From contig OW121740.1 of assembly GCA_933228675.1 (NCBI GenBank), forward strand, positions 130,541,799 to 130,605,798: DNA of 64,000 bases, written 5' to 3'. The DNA comes from Stomorhina lunata. Lineage: Eukaryota; Arthropoda; Insecta; Diptera; Rhiniidae. The position numbers and the translations under genes are program-made. This document shows, piece by piece, positions 1 through 12,559 of the stretch; within the stretch, counting starts at the first letter, position 1, and every line of letters starts with the position of its first letter. The notes under the pieces were generated by a model, which was not told the DNA's origin, made no database searches, and was given only the letters and a program-made list of their open reading frames with translations.

Positions 1-1935
1 TTTCTTGAGAAAAATTGTGTCTATAGGAAAATTAAAAATTTTTTTTCTATAGAAAAATTAAAAATTTTTCGTATAGAAAAATTTTCGTAAAAAAATTCTT
101 CTTATAAAAAATTTTCGTTAAAAATGTTTTCTTATAGAAATAGTTTCGTTAAAAAAATTCTTCTATAAAAAGAATTTCGTTAAAAATTTTTTTCTCTAGA
201 AAAATGGTCGTTAAAAATTTTTTTCTTTAGAAAAATTTTCGTAAGAAAATGTTTTCTTTAGAAAAATTTTCATTTTCCGTTAAAAATTTTTTTTCTATAG
301 AAAAATTTTCGTTAAAAAATTTTTTCTATAGAAAAATTTTCGTTAAAAAATTTTTTCTATAGAAAAATTTTCGTTAAAAAATTTTTTCTATAGAAAAATT
401 TTCGTTAAAAAATTTTTTCTATAGAAAAATTTTCGTTAAAAAATTTTTTCTATAGAAAAATTTTCGTTAAAAAATTTTTTCTATAGAAAAATTTTCGTTA
501 AAAAATTTTTTCTATAGAAAAATTTTCGTTAAAAAATTTTTTCTATAGAAAAATTTTCGTTAAAAAATTTTTTCTATAGAAAAATTTTCGTTAAAAAATT
601 TTTTCTATAGAAAAATTTTCGTTAAAAAATTTTTTCTATAGAAAAATTTTCGTTAAAAAATTTTTTCTATAGAAAAATTTTCGTTAAAAAATTTTTTCTA
701 TAGAAAAATTTTCGTTAAAAAATTTTTTCTATAGAAAAATTTTCGTTAAAAAAATTTTTCTATAGAAAAATTTTCGTTAAAAATTTTTTTTCTATAGAAA
801 AATTTTCGTTAAAAATTTTTTTCTATAGACAAATTTTCGTTAAAAATTTTTTTTCTATAGAAAAATTTTCGTTAAAAAATTTTTTCTATAGAAAAATTTT
901 CGTTAAAAAAATTTTTTCTATAGAAAAATTTTCGTTAAAAAAATTTTTTCTATAGAAAAATTTTCGTTAAAAAATTTTTTCTATAAAAAAATTTTCGTTA
1001 AAAAATTTTTTCTATAGAAAAATTTTCGTTAAAAAATTTTTTCTATAGAAAAATTTTCGTTAAAAAATTTTTTCTATAGAAAAATTTTCGCTAAAAAATT
1101 TTTTCTATAGAAAAATTTTCGTTAAAAAATATTTTTTCTATAAAAAAATTTTCGTTAAGCAATTATTTCTATAGAAAAATTTTCTTTAACAAATTATTTC
1201 TATAAAAAATTTTCGTTAAAAAATTTTTTCTACAGAAAAGTTTTCGTTAAAAAATTTTTACTACAGAAAAATTTTCATTAAAAAATTTTTTCTATAGAAA
1301 AATGTTCGTTAAAAATTTTTTTCTATAGACAAATTTTCGTTAAAAATTTTTTTTCTATAGAAAAATTTTCGTTAAAAATTTTTTTCTATAGACAAATTTT
1401 CGTTAAAAATTTTTTTTCTATAGAAAAATTTTCGTTAAAAAATTTTTTCTATAGAAAAATTTTCGTTAAAAAAATTTTTTCTATAGAAAAATTTTCGTTA
1501 AAAAAATTTTTTCTATAGAAAAATTTTCGTTAAAAAAATTTTTTCTATAGAAAAATTTTCGTTAAAAAAATTTTTTCTATAGAAAAATTTTCGTTAAAAA
1601 ATATTTTTTCTACAGAAAAATTTTCGTTAAGCAATTATTTCTATAGAAAAATTTTCTTTAACAAATTATTTCTATAAAAAAATTTTCGTTAAAAAATTTT
1701 TTCTACAGAAAAGTTTTCGTTAAAAAATTTTTACTACAGAAAAATTTTCATTAAAAAATTTTTTCTATAGAAAAATTTTCGTTAAAAATTTTTTTCTATA
1801 GACAAATTTTCGTTAAAAATTTTTTTTCTATAGAAAAATTTTCATTAAAAAATTTTTTCTTTAGAAAAATTTTCGTTAAAAAATTTTTTCTTTAGAAAAA
1901 TTTTCGTTAAATTTTTTTTTTATATAGAATTTTTT
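1..1935 (+). repeat. 31-bp minisatellite array A1 (left arm)
   Basis: This is a tandem array of a 31-bp monomer with core CTATAG and linker TTTTCGTTAA, about 60 copies, cut by the window start. The central part (about 290-760) is nearly perfect, and the CTATAG cores at 300, 331 and 362 give the period. A longer block recurs at about 470 bp (the GTTAAGCAATTATTTC variant at about 1154 and 1626), so sub-arrays have been duplicated. Open frames here would be repeat artefacts. The same monomer is present in the opposite orientation at 3067-4960. Confidence 0.95.
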
Positions 1936-3066
1936 TCTTTTCTGTTGCATTTTGGCTGACGATGTGTAAGTGTGAGCGCATGTATTTCAGAAAAAAACTT
2001 TTACCTTTACATGTATATCACAAACTTTAATTGAGGTTTCAATGTCTGTGAGTCTTTTTGTTTAAAATCTTTTTTATCTGTGTTTTCTACGTGTGTAATA
2101 ACAAAATTTTCACCCAACTACAAATTGTTCGATTTGTATGCAAAACTTTAAATGTTTTTTTACAATTTATTTGAAAAGCTTTCAGTGGAAAATATGTACT
2201 CATATCTCAGAGTTTTTGTTACTTAGTAAAATTTACGTTTTGGAAAATAATAAAGAAAAACTTTTACAGATTATTCTGAACAAATATACAATTTGCATAA
2301 ATTCATATCTCTTTCATAAATGGAGATTTTTTGTACTTTTTATTGACAGCAAACAATTTAAATATTTTATTGGAAATCTGAAATTTATGAAAAAAAGAAA
2401 CAATGTTAACTTTTTGTTTTAAAGGTGCAGCGGGAAAAAATTGAGAAAGTTTTAATTTTTATCACCATTTGACATTTATATGTTAAAAAAAAATGCAAAA
2501 CTTGACACAACCATTACCTGGATAAACCAATTTCAATTTTTTTTTTTAATTTTAGTACCATAAATGAAAATTGTTCATTAAATTAACTTTTGCTGTTATG
2601 GTTTTATGGTAGGTGTCGTCTGTCTGTCTTTCTGTTAATAATTTTGACTTTGTCAAAAATAAATTTTTAAATTGTAATTGAGTAACACGTGTTTGTAACC
2701 CATTCCCATGAAAACCATTAAAATAAACTCCAACAATTTGTTTGTTTTTTAAGACTCAACTCAAAAGTTCAGTGTTAATTAGACAAGATCATAATGTCAA
2801 GTACACGCGTTGCCATTAAACATTTTGTACCTATTTTTGTTTATGTATTTGTTTAATTGTTTTTATTGTTATTCCAAAATTTAATGTATATTAAAAAAAT
2901 TACAAAGTTGTCATTTTTTTAAGGTGTTAAAAAATAATTGAGTACGACAGACTATAAAAATTTTGTAATAAAGACATGTCATGTGTGATTGAATGGTTTT
3001 GAAATTGAGGTGCAACTTAAAATCTACATGTACATACTTGTGTATGTATAAGTGTAAATAAGAAAA
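1936..3066. other. Spacer between the inverted arrays A1 and A2
   Basis: This is about 1.1 kb of non-repetitive AT-rich DNA between two oppositely oriented 31-bp arrays. The only sizeable open frame is 2138-2422 (94 codons, Lys/Phe/Ile-rich). It has no motif I recognise and a composition expected of AT-rich noncoding DNA, so I do not call it a gene. If the whole structure is a Foldback-type element, this would be its loop. Confidence 0.6.
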
Positions 3067-4960
3067 AAAATTTACGAAAATTTTTCTATAGAAAAAATTT
3101 GTTAATGAATAAAAAATATTTTATAGAAAATTTTTCTATAGAAAAAATTTGTTAATGAATAAAAAATATTTTATAGAAAATTTTTCTATAGAAAAAATTT
3201 TTTAACGAAAATTTTTCTATAGAAAAAATTTTTTAACGAAAATTTTTCTATAGAAAAAATTTTTTAACGAAAATTTTTCTATAGAAAAAATTTTTTAACG
3301 AAAATTTTTCTATAGAAAAAATTTTTTAACGAAAAGTTTTCTATAGAAAAAATTTTTTAACGAAAATTTTTCTATAGAAAAAATTTTTTAACGAAAATTT
3401 TTCCATAGAAAAAATTTTTTAACGAAAATTTTTCTATAGAAAAAATTTTTTAACGAAAATTTTTCTATAGAAACAATTTTTTAACGAAAATTTTTCTATA
3501 GAAAAAATTTTTTAACGAAAATTTTTCTATAGAAAAAATTTTTTAACGAAAATTTTTCTATAGAAAAAATTTTTTAACGAAAATTTTTCTATAGAAAAAA
3601 TTTTTCTATAGAAAAAATTTTTTAACGAAATTTTTTCTATAGAAAAAATTTTTTAACGAAATTCTTTCTATAGAAAAAAAATTTTTTCACGAAATTTTTT
3701 CTATAGAAAAATTTTTTTATCGAAATTTTACCTATAGAAAACATTTTTTTAACGAAATTTTTTGTATAGAAAAAATTTTTTAACATAATTTTTTCTATAG
3801 AAAAAATTTTTTAACGAAATTTTTTCTATAGAAAAAAATTTTTAACGAAATTTTTTCTATAGAAAAAATTTTTTAACGAAATTTTTTCTATAGAAAAAAT
3901 TTTTTAACGAAATTTTTTCTATAGAAAAAATTTTTTAACGAAATTTTTTCTATAGAAAAAATTTTTTAACGAAATTTTTTCTATAGAAAAAATTTTTTAA
4001 CGAAATTTTTTCTATAGAAAAAATTTTTTAACGAAATTTTTTCTATAGAAAAAATTTTTTAACGAAAATTTTTCTACAGAAAAAATTTTTGTATAGAAAA
4101 ATTATTTTAACGAAAATTTTTATATAGAAAAACTATTTTTACGAAAATTTTTTTATAGATACAAATTTTTAACGACAAAAAAATTTTTAGCGAAAATTTT
4201 TCTATAGAAAAAAATTTTTTAGCGAAAATTTTTCTATAACAAAATAATTTTTTAACGAAATTTTTTCTATAGAAAAAATTTTTTAACGAAATTCTTTCTA
4301 TAGATAAAAATTTTTAACGAAATTTTTTCTATAGAAAATTTTTTTTTCACGAAATTTTTTCTATAGAAAAAATTTGTTATCGAAATTTTATCTATAGAAA
4401 ACAGTTTTTTAACGAAATTTTTTCTATAAAAAAAATTTTTTAACGAAATTTTTTGTATAGAAAAAATTTTTTAACGAAATTTTTTCTATAGAAAAAATTT
4501 TTTAACGAAATTTTTTCTATAGAAAAAATTTTTTAATAAAAATTTTTCTATAGAAAAAATTTTTTAACGAAAATTTTTCTATAGAAAAATTTTTTAACGA
4601 AATTTTTTAGTGAAATTTTTTTTATAGAAAAAATTTTTTTAGCGAAAATTTTTCTATAGAAATAATTATTTTAGCGAAAATTTTTCTATAGAAAAAATTG
4701 TTTTAGCGAAAATTTTTCTATTATTTTTATAGAAAAAATTTTTTAACGAAATTTTTTCTATAGATAAAATTTTTTAACGAATTGTTTGTATAGAAAAAAT
4801 TTTTTAACGAAATCTTTTGTATAGACAAATTTTTTTAAAGATTGTTTTTGTATAGAAAAAAATTTTTTAATGAAATTTTTTCTATAGAAAAAAATTTTTA
4901 ACGAAATTTTTTCTATAGAAAAATTTTTTAACGAAATTTTTCTATAGAAATTTTTTGTAG
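3067..4960 (-). repeat. 31-bp minisatellite array A2 (inverted relative to A1)
   Basis: This is a tandem array of the reverse complement of the A1 monomer (core CTATAG, linker TTAACGAAAA), period 31 bp, about 60 copies. Internal higher-order duplication is visible: a TTCACGAAATTTT..TATCGAAATTTT variant block occurs near 3687 and again near 4347. The array decays at both edges. Its length nearly equals that of the visible part of A1. Confidence 0.95.
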
Positions 4961-5822
4961 TGCATAATATGTAGATTATGTGTAATTATAGAAATTTCTT
5001 GTTTTGTTCTTCTTAAATAAATAAATATTTCCAGTTTAACCAAATTTGGTTTGTCTGAGTAAATGCAATTATTAAGAGCTTATAATAGGTATTTGCCACT
5101 TGTTTGTATCTAATCAATTGCATGTGTTTGCCAAACGGAAATGATTGTAGACATTGTTAAGTTGGGGGCGATTTGAAATTGCTGTATATGTATGAGTAAA
5201 TCCATCATAATTTTGCTCAGAAAGAGAAATTTGCATTAGTTTCCTTATCATTCAATATATAAACACCTCAACAGAAGTGGCTTATGATACTTAAGACCTA
5301 TTTTTATTAATTGTTTAAAACATTACAGAAAATTAAAATTGCGTTTTGTTTTTTGCTTATAACTTTTAAACTAAATGAGATATATTATTACGTTTTGCGT
5401 GTTATTTTATGCTTATTATTTAATCTTTAAAATGTGATAAATTTTATTGCATAATCCTTTGCAAATTTACAGACATAAGCCAATTAGCAATAACATTTTA
5501 AAATTTCAAAATTTTTATTTTTTTTAATCTTTGTGTCAAATTAAAATTTTATGATTTTCGAAGCATCTTTAATTAACAATATTCATCATTGAAAAGTTTT
5601 TTACAAAATGCGATATTTAATGATTCGCAAAATCTTCTCCGTTTTTATATGGTTTAACCCAGAGTTGTATTTGTTTACGGTAATTCGTACTATATGGGTT
5701 AAGGTGTCGAATGAATACCAACCCATAAGATTTATTCCTACTTGATAAAGTTTACAGTGACTCACAAAACAAAAACATAAAATTGAACTTCCTTGAAAAA
5801 CTTTTTTAAATGTTATAGTTTT
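4961..5822. other. Unannotated AT-rich stretch
   Basis: I see no convincing exon, RNA gene or repeat here. The minus-strand frame at 5601-5837 has no recognisable motif. Confidence 0.4.
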
Positions 5823-5958
5823 TATACCCTTCACCAATAGGTGAAAGGGTATTATAAGTTTGTGATTCCGTTTGTAATTTTTTTATTAGTGATCGTAGAC
5901 CCCATAAAAATTATACCGATCGACTCAGAATCGGGAGGAGAATCGATTAAGCGATGTC

Positions 5959-5990
<32 letters not shown>

Positions 5991-8262
5991 CGTCTGTCTG
6001 TCTGTCTGTTGAAATCAAGTTTCTGAAGCACCTGGAGGATGGACCTACATAAGTTATATACCAGATTTTAGGAAATTCTCCCGCAATGAACGCTATTAAA
6101 TTTCATTAAAATCGGTTTATAAACACCGAAAATATCGAAAAAATACCAAAAATTAGACGAAAATTTTAAAATTTTTGATTGAAACACACTTTTAAATAAC
6201 AAGAGAAACAAGATACTTCTAGTGTACATGTGATAATATATTATATATCAGATTTTAGGAAATGGTTCCCCAAAGCACTCTGTAAAATTTTATCAAAATC
6301 GGTCCATAAACAACTGAGATACCGCCAAAACACTAAATTTGATGTATCGCAAATTGCCCAAAGTACGCATTAGGGAAAGTTTGTTGAAAAAATTAAATGC
6401 AGAAATAGGAAAAACCATCTTCGTAGAGCACGGACATACATACATTTTATATCAGATTTTAGGAAATTCCCCCGCCAAGCACATTATTAAATTTTATCGA
6501 AAGCGGTCCATAAACAACTGAGATATCGCGAAAACACTACTTGTGATGTACAGCAAATTGCCCAAAGTACGTGTCTAAGAAATTTTGTTTACATTTTGTA
6601 AGTATTGTTTCAGCGATATCTCAGGTGTTTACGGACCGATTGTGATGAAATTTGACAGTGTTCTTTGTGGGAGGATTTCCTAAAATCTGATATATAAACT
6701 ACACAAATCTGATTATAAATACCATTCAAATTGTACCGATCGACTCAGAATTGGCAGGAGAATCGATTTCGCGACGTCCGTCCGTTTGTTTGTCCGTCTG
6801 TCCGTCTACCGTCTGTCCGTCCGTCTACCTGTCTGACCGTCCGTCCGTCTACTTGTCTGTCCTTTTTTCTGTTGTAGTTTTTGGAGCTCCTGTTTTGTCG
6901 ATATTTTAGATGTTTATTTTGATCAAATTTAATAGCGTTCTCCGCAGCGGATTACCTAAATTATGATGCACTCGGTAATTTGTGGTAGATATAATTTAGT
7001 GTAGTAGTGTATAACATTTGAGAATGTATTATATATCAAATTATAGGTAATCTTCCTAGGAAGTACAAAAATGCAGCTAAGTACATGATATCCGTTCAAA
7101 ACCTACATATGTATGTATGTATCTCACATATCAACGAAAATTTAAATTTTTTAATTGCAATTGGGAGAAATCCGTTCACGTTTGACAATTGCTCCCGTAT
7201 AAGTTCGCCTAAGGCAATCTCTTAGTAGCTAATAAATGACAAATTATAATTATCTAATTAATTATAATTATCTATCTATTATAACAGATACGATGATGAC
7301 ATTTAGTATAAAGACGTTGTAAAATATCGTTATTCAGGGCGATAGCGCCTAAAATAAACTTTCTAGAGAGACAACATTTGACAAAAGTATTTCTGATATT
7401 TTGAAAAGTTCGGCATTGAAAATGGGCGAGCTCGGTTCACATTTACTGTTATCTCCCATATAACCCCGACCAGGAATCACTTTAATCTGATAAATTAAAT
7501 CACATTATAATTGCTCAAAGAACTAGAGCAAAACTTTCCACACATCCATCGGACAGATCGAAGGAACAATACATCCCAAATATTATTGTTGAAGTATTCA
7601 TCTTAATTAGTTAACTAACTTCAGATTAATAGGTAAATCTTCAATAAATTTTCCGCCAAAGCTGTTATCCATTCACTTAAAAACTATATATTTCACGTAT
7701 GTATCTAAACCTAAGAGTGTATACCTTATAATTCTAAGGCTTCTATACATTGACAATCATTGTTAAAGCTTTGACCTAAACCAGTTCAGAGTTTTAATAA
7801 CTTTTAATAGTTGGATAATTCGTATGAATTAAAGTACACAACCCTCACTGGGCACTGTGTTTTTGGGTTGCATAGCCAGAATACTGCAAATCTAAGGGCA
7901 TCTACATTTTGAACACATATCACTTTAGAATCGAAGTGACGCTGCCTTCGACATCAGCCACCTGCCCAACCTAACCTTTGGGTCCATAACAATTTTAGAT
8001 GATGACGCTACCAAAAAGCTTTTCGTTTTCCGACTCTTAATTTTAAAGATTCTTTGCATATAATACTAGTATAACCAAATATTGCTAGGAATTACATTTA
8101 GTATGAACAAAAGAAAATGAATATACATATGAAGCATTTGTGTGGGGCTCAACAAACTATATAATTATCAATACATTCTTACGATTTTGTACTTTACTTT
8201 TGGAACACCATTGGTGAAGGGTATCCAAGATTCGGCAAAGCCGAATATACCACTCTTACTTG
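5823..8262 (+). repeat. Dispersed CCCTTCACC repeat, long variant
   Basis: The left end is TATACCCTTCACCAATAGGT. The right end is GGTGAAGGGTAT followed by a TTCGGC/GCCGAA hairpin and CACTCTTACTTG. Near 5955-6010 there is a CTGT/CCGT-rich stretch after a GTACCGATCGACTCAGAAT-like block, and this block recurs near 6735. Three direct subrepeats beginning ATCAGATTTTAGGAAAT lie near 6060, 6245 and 6450, with an inverted copy at about 6605-6700. The body differs from the shorter copies elsewhere, but the termini are shared. It has no coding capacity and is probably a composite. Confidence 0.65.
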
Positions 8263-9030
8263 TTAAATTTATAAAAGGCCAGCAACTTTTAATTTTTAGT
8301 TATTTTTACTAAATTTATGACTTTGAATTTTTACTAAATGTATTCAAAACATATATCGGGCTTGACCGACTATAGCACTTTCTCTTCAAGGGCTCAAACC
8401 TAATTGTAGTCGATTTTTCAGTGGATCGCACGACCCACTTAGAGAAAACTTGTTTTTAAATCGCACAGCATGAATGTGGAATAAATTGTTTGAATCAGTC
8501 TTCCCCTCTTCAAATCGAATATCCACAAACATTCCTCCCTCTATTATCCTTTCCACAATTTTTTTTCTTAGTTCCACAATACATATGCATATGTAGGGGC
8601 CATTCCCTGAGTGTTGGTCCAATACCAAACAAAAACCATTCGAATTGAAAAGAAGTACTCACTCAAATAACTTATAAGCAGGAGTAGACAGCCCATACCA
8701 CCAGAAGCCGATGAATTTTTTTAATTTTCGTAAATACCACGATCATTAATAAATTTGAATGTTAACAGAGCTGGTTGGTGCTGCTTTGTTAAAGAAGAGA
8801 CAAAAACCAAATAGGCAAGAAACAAATCAAAATCCAATTTATAGCAACAAAATACATGGTTCGAGAGAACAAAAAAATATAATCTCGAACATTGTTGCCA
8901 CGACACTATTATTTTTGTATACAATGGGATTATTTTTGTAAACAATGGGAACACTTTTGTAAATATTGGGAATATTTTTCAAAACAGAAATAAATTCTAA
9001 TATTATATTTTTATATTATATTTTTATATT
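8263..9030. other. Non-coding stretch with a repeat fragment
   Basis: A solo 3' end of the CCCTTCACC repeat (ATCGGGCTTGACCGACTATA, then GCACTTTCT) lies at about 8353-8382. The remainder is AT-rich and shows no recognisable gene. The frames at 8386-8628 and 8721-8954 have no recognisable motif. Confidence 0.4.
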
Positions 9031-10870
9031 TTTTTAGATATTTTCGATCCAAAAATTTTTTTAGAAACATTTTTAATTATAAAGATATTTTTCTTTAGAA
9101 AATTGTTCGATAAAAATTATATTTTATAGAACATTTTTCGATAAAAATATTTTTTTGTGAAAATTTTCGATAAAAATATTTTTAATCAAAAAAATTTTTA
9201 AATCTTCCAAGAAAAATTTCTGATAAAAAAATTTTCCATAGAAAAATTGTCGATAAAAAATTTTCTATACAAAAATTTTTGATAAAAAAATTTCCTATAG
9301 AAAAATTGTTGATAAAGAAATTTTCTATAGAAAAATTTTTGATAAAAATATTTTCTATAGAAAAACTTTTGATAAAGAAATTTTTAATAGAAAAATTATT
9401 AATAAAAAAATTTCCCATAGAAACATTTTTGATGAAAAAATTTTCCATACAAAAATTTTTGATAAAACATTTTTTTTATAGAAAAATTTTTAATAAAAAA
9501 TATTTCTTTAGAAAAATCTTTGATACAAAAAATTTCTTTAGAAAAATGTTTGATACAAAAAATTTTCTATAGAAAAATTTTTGATGAAAAAATTTTGTTA
9601 TATAAAAATTTTTGATAAAAAAATTTTGTTATATAAAAATTTTTGATAAAAAAAATATTTATAAAATTGGGATCTTAGTGCAATACACTACAGTAAAACT
9701 TTTTAAAAAAATTCTCCATAGAAAAATTTTTGATGAAAAAAATTTCCCATAGAAAAATTTTTGATAAAAAAATTTTCTATAGAAAAATTGTTGATAAAAA
9801 AAAATTTCTACAGAAGAAATTTTTTATAAAAAAATTATTGATAAAAAATTGTCTATAGAAAAATTTTTAATGAAAAAATTTTCTATAGAAACATTTTTTA
9901 TGAAAAAAATTTTTATACAAAAATTTTTAATAAAAAAATTTTCTATAGAAAAATTTTTAATAAAAAAAATTTTTAATGAAAAAATTTTCTATACAAAAAT
10001 TTTTTATAGACATGTAGGGGTCATGATGAAAAAATTTCCAATAGAAAAATTTTTGATAAAAAAAATTTTCTATAGAAATATTTTTGATAAAAAAATTTTT
10101 TATAGAAAAATTATTAATAAAAAAAATTTCCCATAGAAAAATTTTTGATGAAAAAATTTTAAATTTTCTATAGAAATATTTTTGATAAAGAAATTTTTTA
10201 TAGAAAAATTATTAATAAAAAAAATTTCCCATAGAAAAATTTTTGATGAAAAAATTTTAAATTTTTGACGAAAAAATTTTCTATACAAACATTTTTGATA
10301 ACAGAATTTTCTATAGAAAAATTATTGATAAAATTGGGATCTTAGTGCAATACACTACAGTAAAACTTTTTAAAAACTTTTTCCATAGATAAAAAAAATT
10401 TCCCATAGAAAAATTTTTGCTAAAAAAATTTTCCATAGAAAAATTTTTGATAAAAAAATTTTCTATAGAAAAAGTTTTGATAAAAAAATTTTCTATAGAA
10501 AAATTTTTGATAAAGAAATTTTTTATAGAAAAATTATTGATAAAGAAATTTTTTATAGAAAAATTATTGATAAAAAAATTGTCTATAGAAAAATTTTTAA
10601 TAAAAAAATTTTTTATACAAAAATTTTTGATAAAAAATAATTTCTATAGAAAAATTTTTAATAAAAACATTTTCTATAGAAACATTTTTGATGAAAAAAT
10701 TTTCTATACAAACATTTTTTATAGAAAAATTATTGTTTAAAAAAATTTCCTATAGAAAAATTTTTGTAAGAGAATTTTCTATAGAAAAATTTTTGATAAA
10801 AAAATTTCCTATAGAAAAATTTTTGTAAGAAAATTTTCTATAGAAAATTTTTTGAAAAAAATTCTGATAA
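9031..10870 (+). repeat. 30-bp minisatellite array C
   Basis: This is a tandem array of about 30 bp with core CTATAG and linker TTTTTGATAAAAAA (CTATAG cores at 10468 and 10498). An unrelated unit containing GATCTTAGTGCAATACACTA occurs twice, at about 9671 and 10339, so roughly 670 bp of array plus embedded unit was duplicated. Frames encoding repeated KKFSIEKFLI-type peptides (such as 9279-9572 and 10417-10740) are a by-product of a 30-bp period being divisible by three. Confidence 0.93.
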
Positions 10871-11652
10871 AAAAATTGTTTATACCATTACCAAAGTTTT
10901 GTATTAGCAATCATGGAAACACTTCAAGAAATGTTTATCCCAACATAATAACAATGGCAGTATATACTAGAAATGAAGTGTACATGTATTTTTTTTTTGC
11001 CATATTTTTTAATTCATATAATAAACCATTTGTTTTGTTACTCACTGTAATGTACTGGTAAATGCATACAAATATTATTTAAAATATCTTGCAAATGTAA
11101 GAAATATTCAGTTTATGAATGAATATCAATTTATATGTTCAATGTACAAATATAATTTGTATAATTACTTACTTTTGATTTTAATAATTCTATGTATTTA
11201 CCAGATACATTTGTAAATGTTAATGATGATGTGCAAATATTTCTAATAGTATTAAATAAAATTATTGTTAATTTGAAAATTTGTCTGTTTAAAAGCGTGT
11301 GTTTGTGTTGTCTTGAAATAAAATAGGTATTGCATGTTTTACTCAGTTGATTTCATATCTAAAAGGTTGTTAGTTCGGCTTTTAGTCAGTAGCAACATCA
11401 TCAAGAGTTTACAACAGTATTAGAGACAATTGCTGCAGCAACAGCTGCTAATGTTGGGCTTTAAGTTCATTTGCAATGAAATCCCAAAAATGATATTGGG
11501 TTGGTTTGTGTTAATAATACACAGTGCTACAGGAAAATGTGTGTAGAGATTTGAATTTATATATGTATATTAAAGTTTATAGGAAAAATCTTATAATATT
11601 CCACGATCATTTAAATCAGTTCATTTTCTAAAGGCAATTTTCGAAAAATACA
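10871..11652. other. Unannotated stretch
   Basis: I see no supported gene or repeat. The frame at 10852-11061 starts in array C and has no recognisable motif. Confidence 0.4.
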
Positions 11653-11863
11653 CTCTATAACAACGTTGGTCAAATGGAGAGCGTTTTTAAATTAGAGTGT
11701 TTAACCTTGAAATGAGAATGTGTTCTGGGTAATAAAATAAGATTGTATTTGTTGTATGTTTTGTTGTTGTATGTTTAGTATGTATTGTTGTTTATGGTGT
11801 TTTTTTTCAGTACGAGTAAAGAAAAAGTTTTCTTGTTAAATTATGGCCAACGTTGCTCTATAA
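11653..11863. mobile_element. Small TIR element (MITE, 195 bp) with 8-bp target duplication, empty form
   Basis: The element spans 11661-11855. It begins CAACGTTGGTCA and ends TGGCCAACGTTG, so it has imperfect terminal inverted repeats, and it is flanked by identical 8-bp direct repeats CTCTATAA (11653-11660 and 11856-11863). It has no coding capacity. A second copy at 50755-52147 shares GGAGAGCG, GATTGTATTTG and AGTACGA near the same places but carries a hAT insertion. An 8-bp duplication fits hAT-type mobilisation. Confidence 0.85.
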
Positions 11864-12446
11864 TGTAACAAACTTTTAATAATCATAACTTTGTTATTTT
11901 AAAAGCGATTTAAAAAAAATGTTGCTGTTTTATAGAGACAAGTTTTGTCTTTCAAGAACCGAAAATTTTATAAAAATCGGTAAAGATAAGTTAATTTAAA
12001 ACAGTTTTAGTTCAATTTGCAACTTTATTATATTTTTTTTTTTTTTCAATATTTGGACCTTAATATACCTTTAAAGATATAAGAAAAACCCAAAATATTT
12101 TTCTTGTATCACAGTGTAATTTACACAGGCTTTTATGAATGAATTAAATATTTAATTTAATTTAAACGTTTGAATGTGGTTGTATTAATGCGTTTATGTG
12201 ATTATATGTGTTTTTGCTGTTTCTTAAATGTATGAGTGTATGTATGTATGTATTTAAAAATTTTCAACGGATGTTTGTTTTGTCAGCAAAATATTCGCAT
12301 GATTTCATGCTGTCATTTTACACAGAGATTTCATCTCAAACGCAGCTAAATTTTAGCTAAAAACTTTGATAGTTTTTGAAAAAAATACAAAATCTGCAAA
12401 TGTTTTCATTTTTAATATTCAAATGCAACTGTTTTTCGTCTTGCAG
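11864..12446. other. Intronic or upstream sequence before the first recognised exon
   Basis: I see nothing convincing except the acceptor of the exon that starts at 12447, a pyrimidine-rich GTTTTTCGTCTTGCAG. The upstream coding exon or exons and promoter were not located. Confidence 0.4.
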
Positions 12447-12559
12447 GGAAATACAAGCTGCATCGACCGATTGGCTGAAGGGATCCTGTGGCGCTGTCGA
12501 TCATTTACCTACTAGTGATGTTTTAAGGAAGAGTATACGACGTTCTTGGACCATATCTA
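12447..12559 (+). CDS. Exon 1 of those recognised (internal exon) of the giant protein
   Basis: The acceptor CTTGCAG precedes 12447 and the donor GTAAGT starts at 12560. The first base completes a codon from an unseen upstream exon, and the last base begins an Asn codon completed by the next exon. The encoded peptide includes STDWLKG, DHLPTSDVLRKS and IRRSWTIS. It is compact and looks conserved, unlike most of the protein, and ends in a basic RRSW segment. The ATG at 12376 in the same frame lies before the acceptor in A/T-rich DNA and is not taken as the start. Confidence 0.8.

Noticed and set aside
2138..2422. 94-codon frame in the spacer of the A1/A2 pair as an FB-encoded protein
   Set aside because: Composition is that of random AT-rich DNA (Lys/Phe/Ile/Asn) and no motif is visible.
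5955..6010. CTGT/CCGT stretch as a CRISPR-like or regulatory array
   Set aside because: It is the simple-sequence block typical of this dispersed repeat family, seen in shorter form in the other copies.
9182..10740. Several frames encoding KKFSIEKFLI-type repeated peptides on both strands
   Set aside because: They are translations of the 30-bp minisatellite; a period divisible by three keeps any frame open. No start context, splice sites or non-repeat sequence supports expression.
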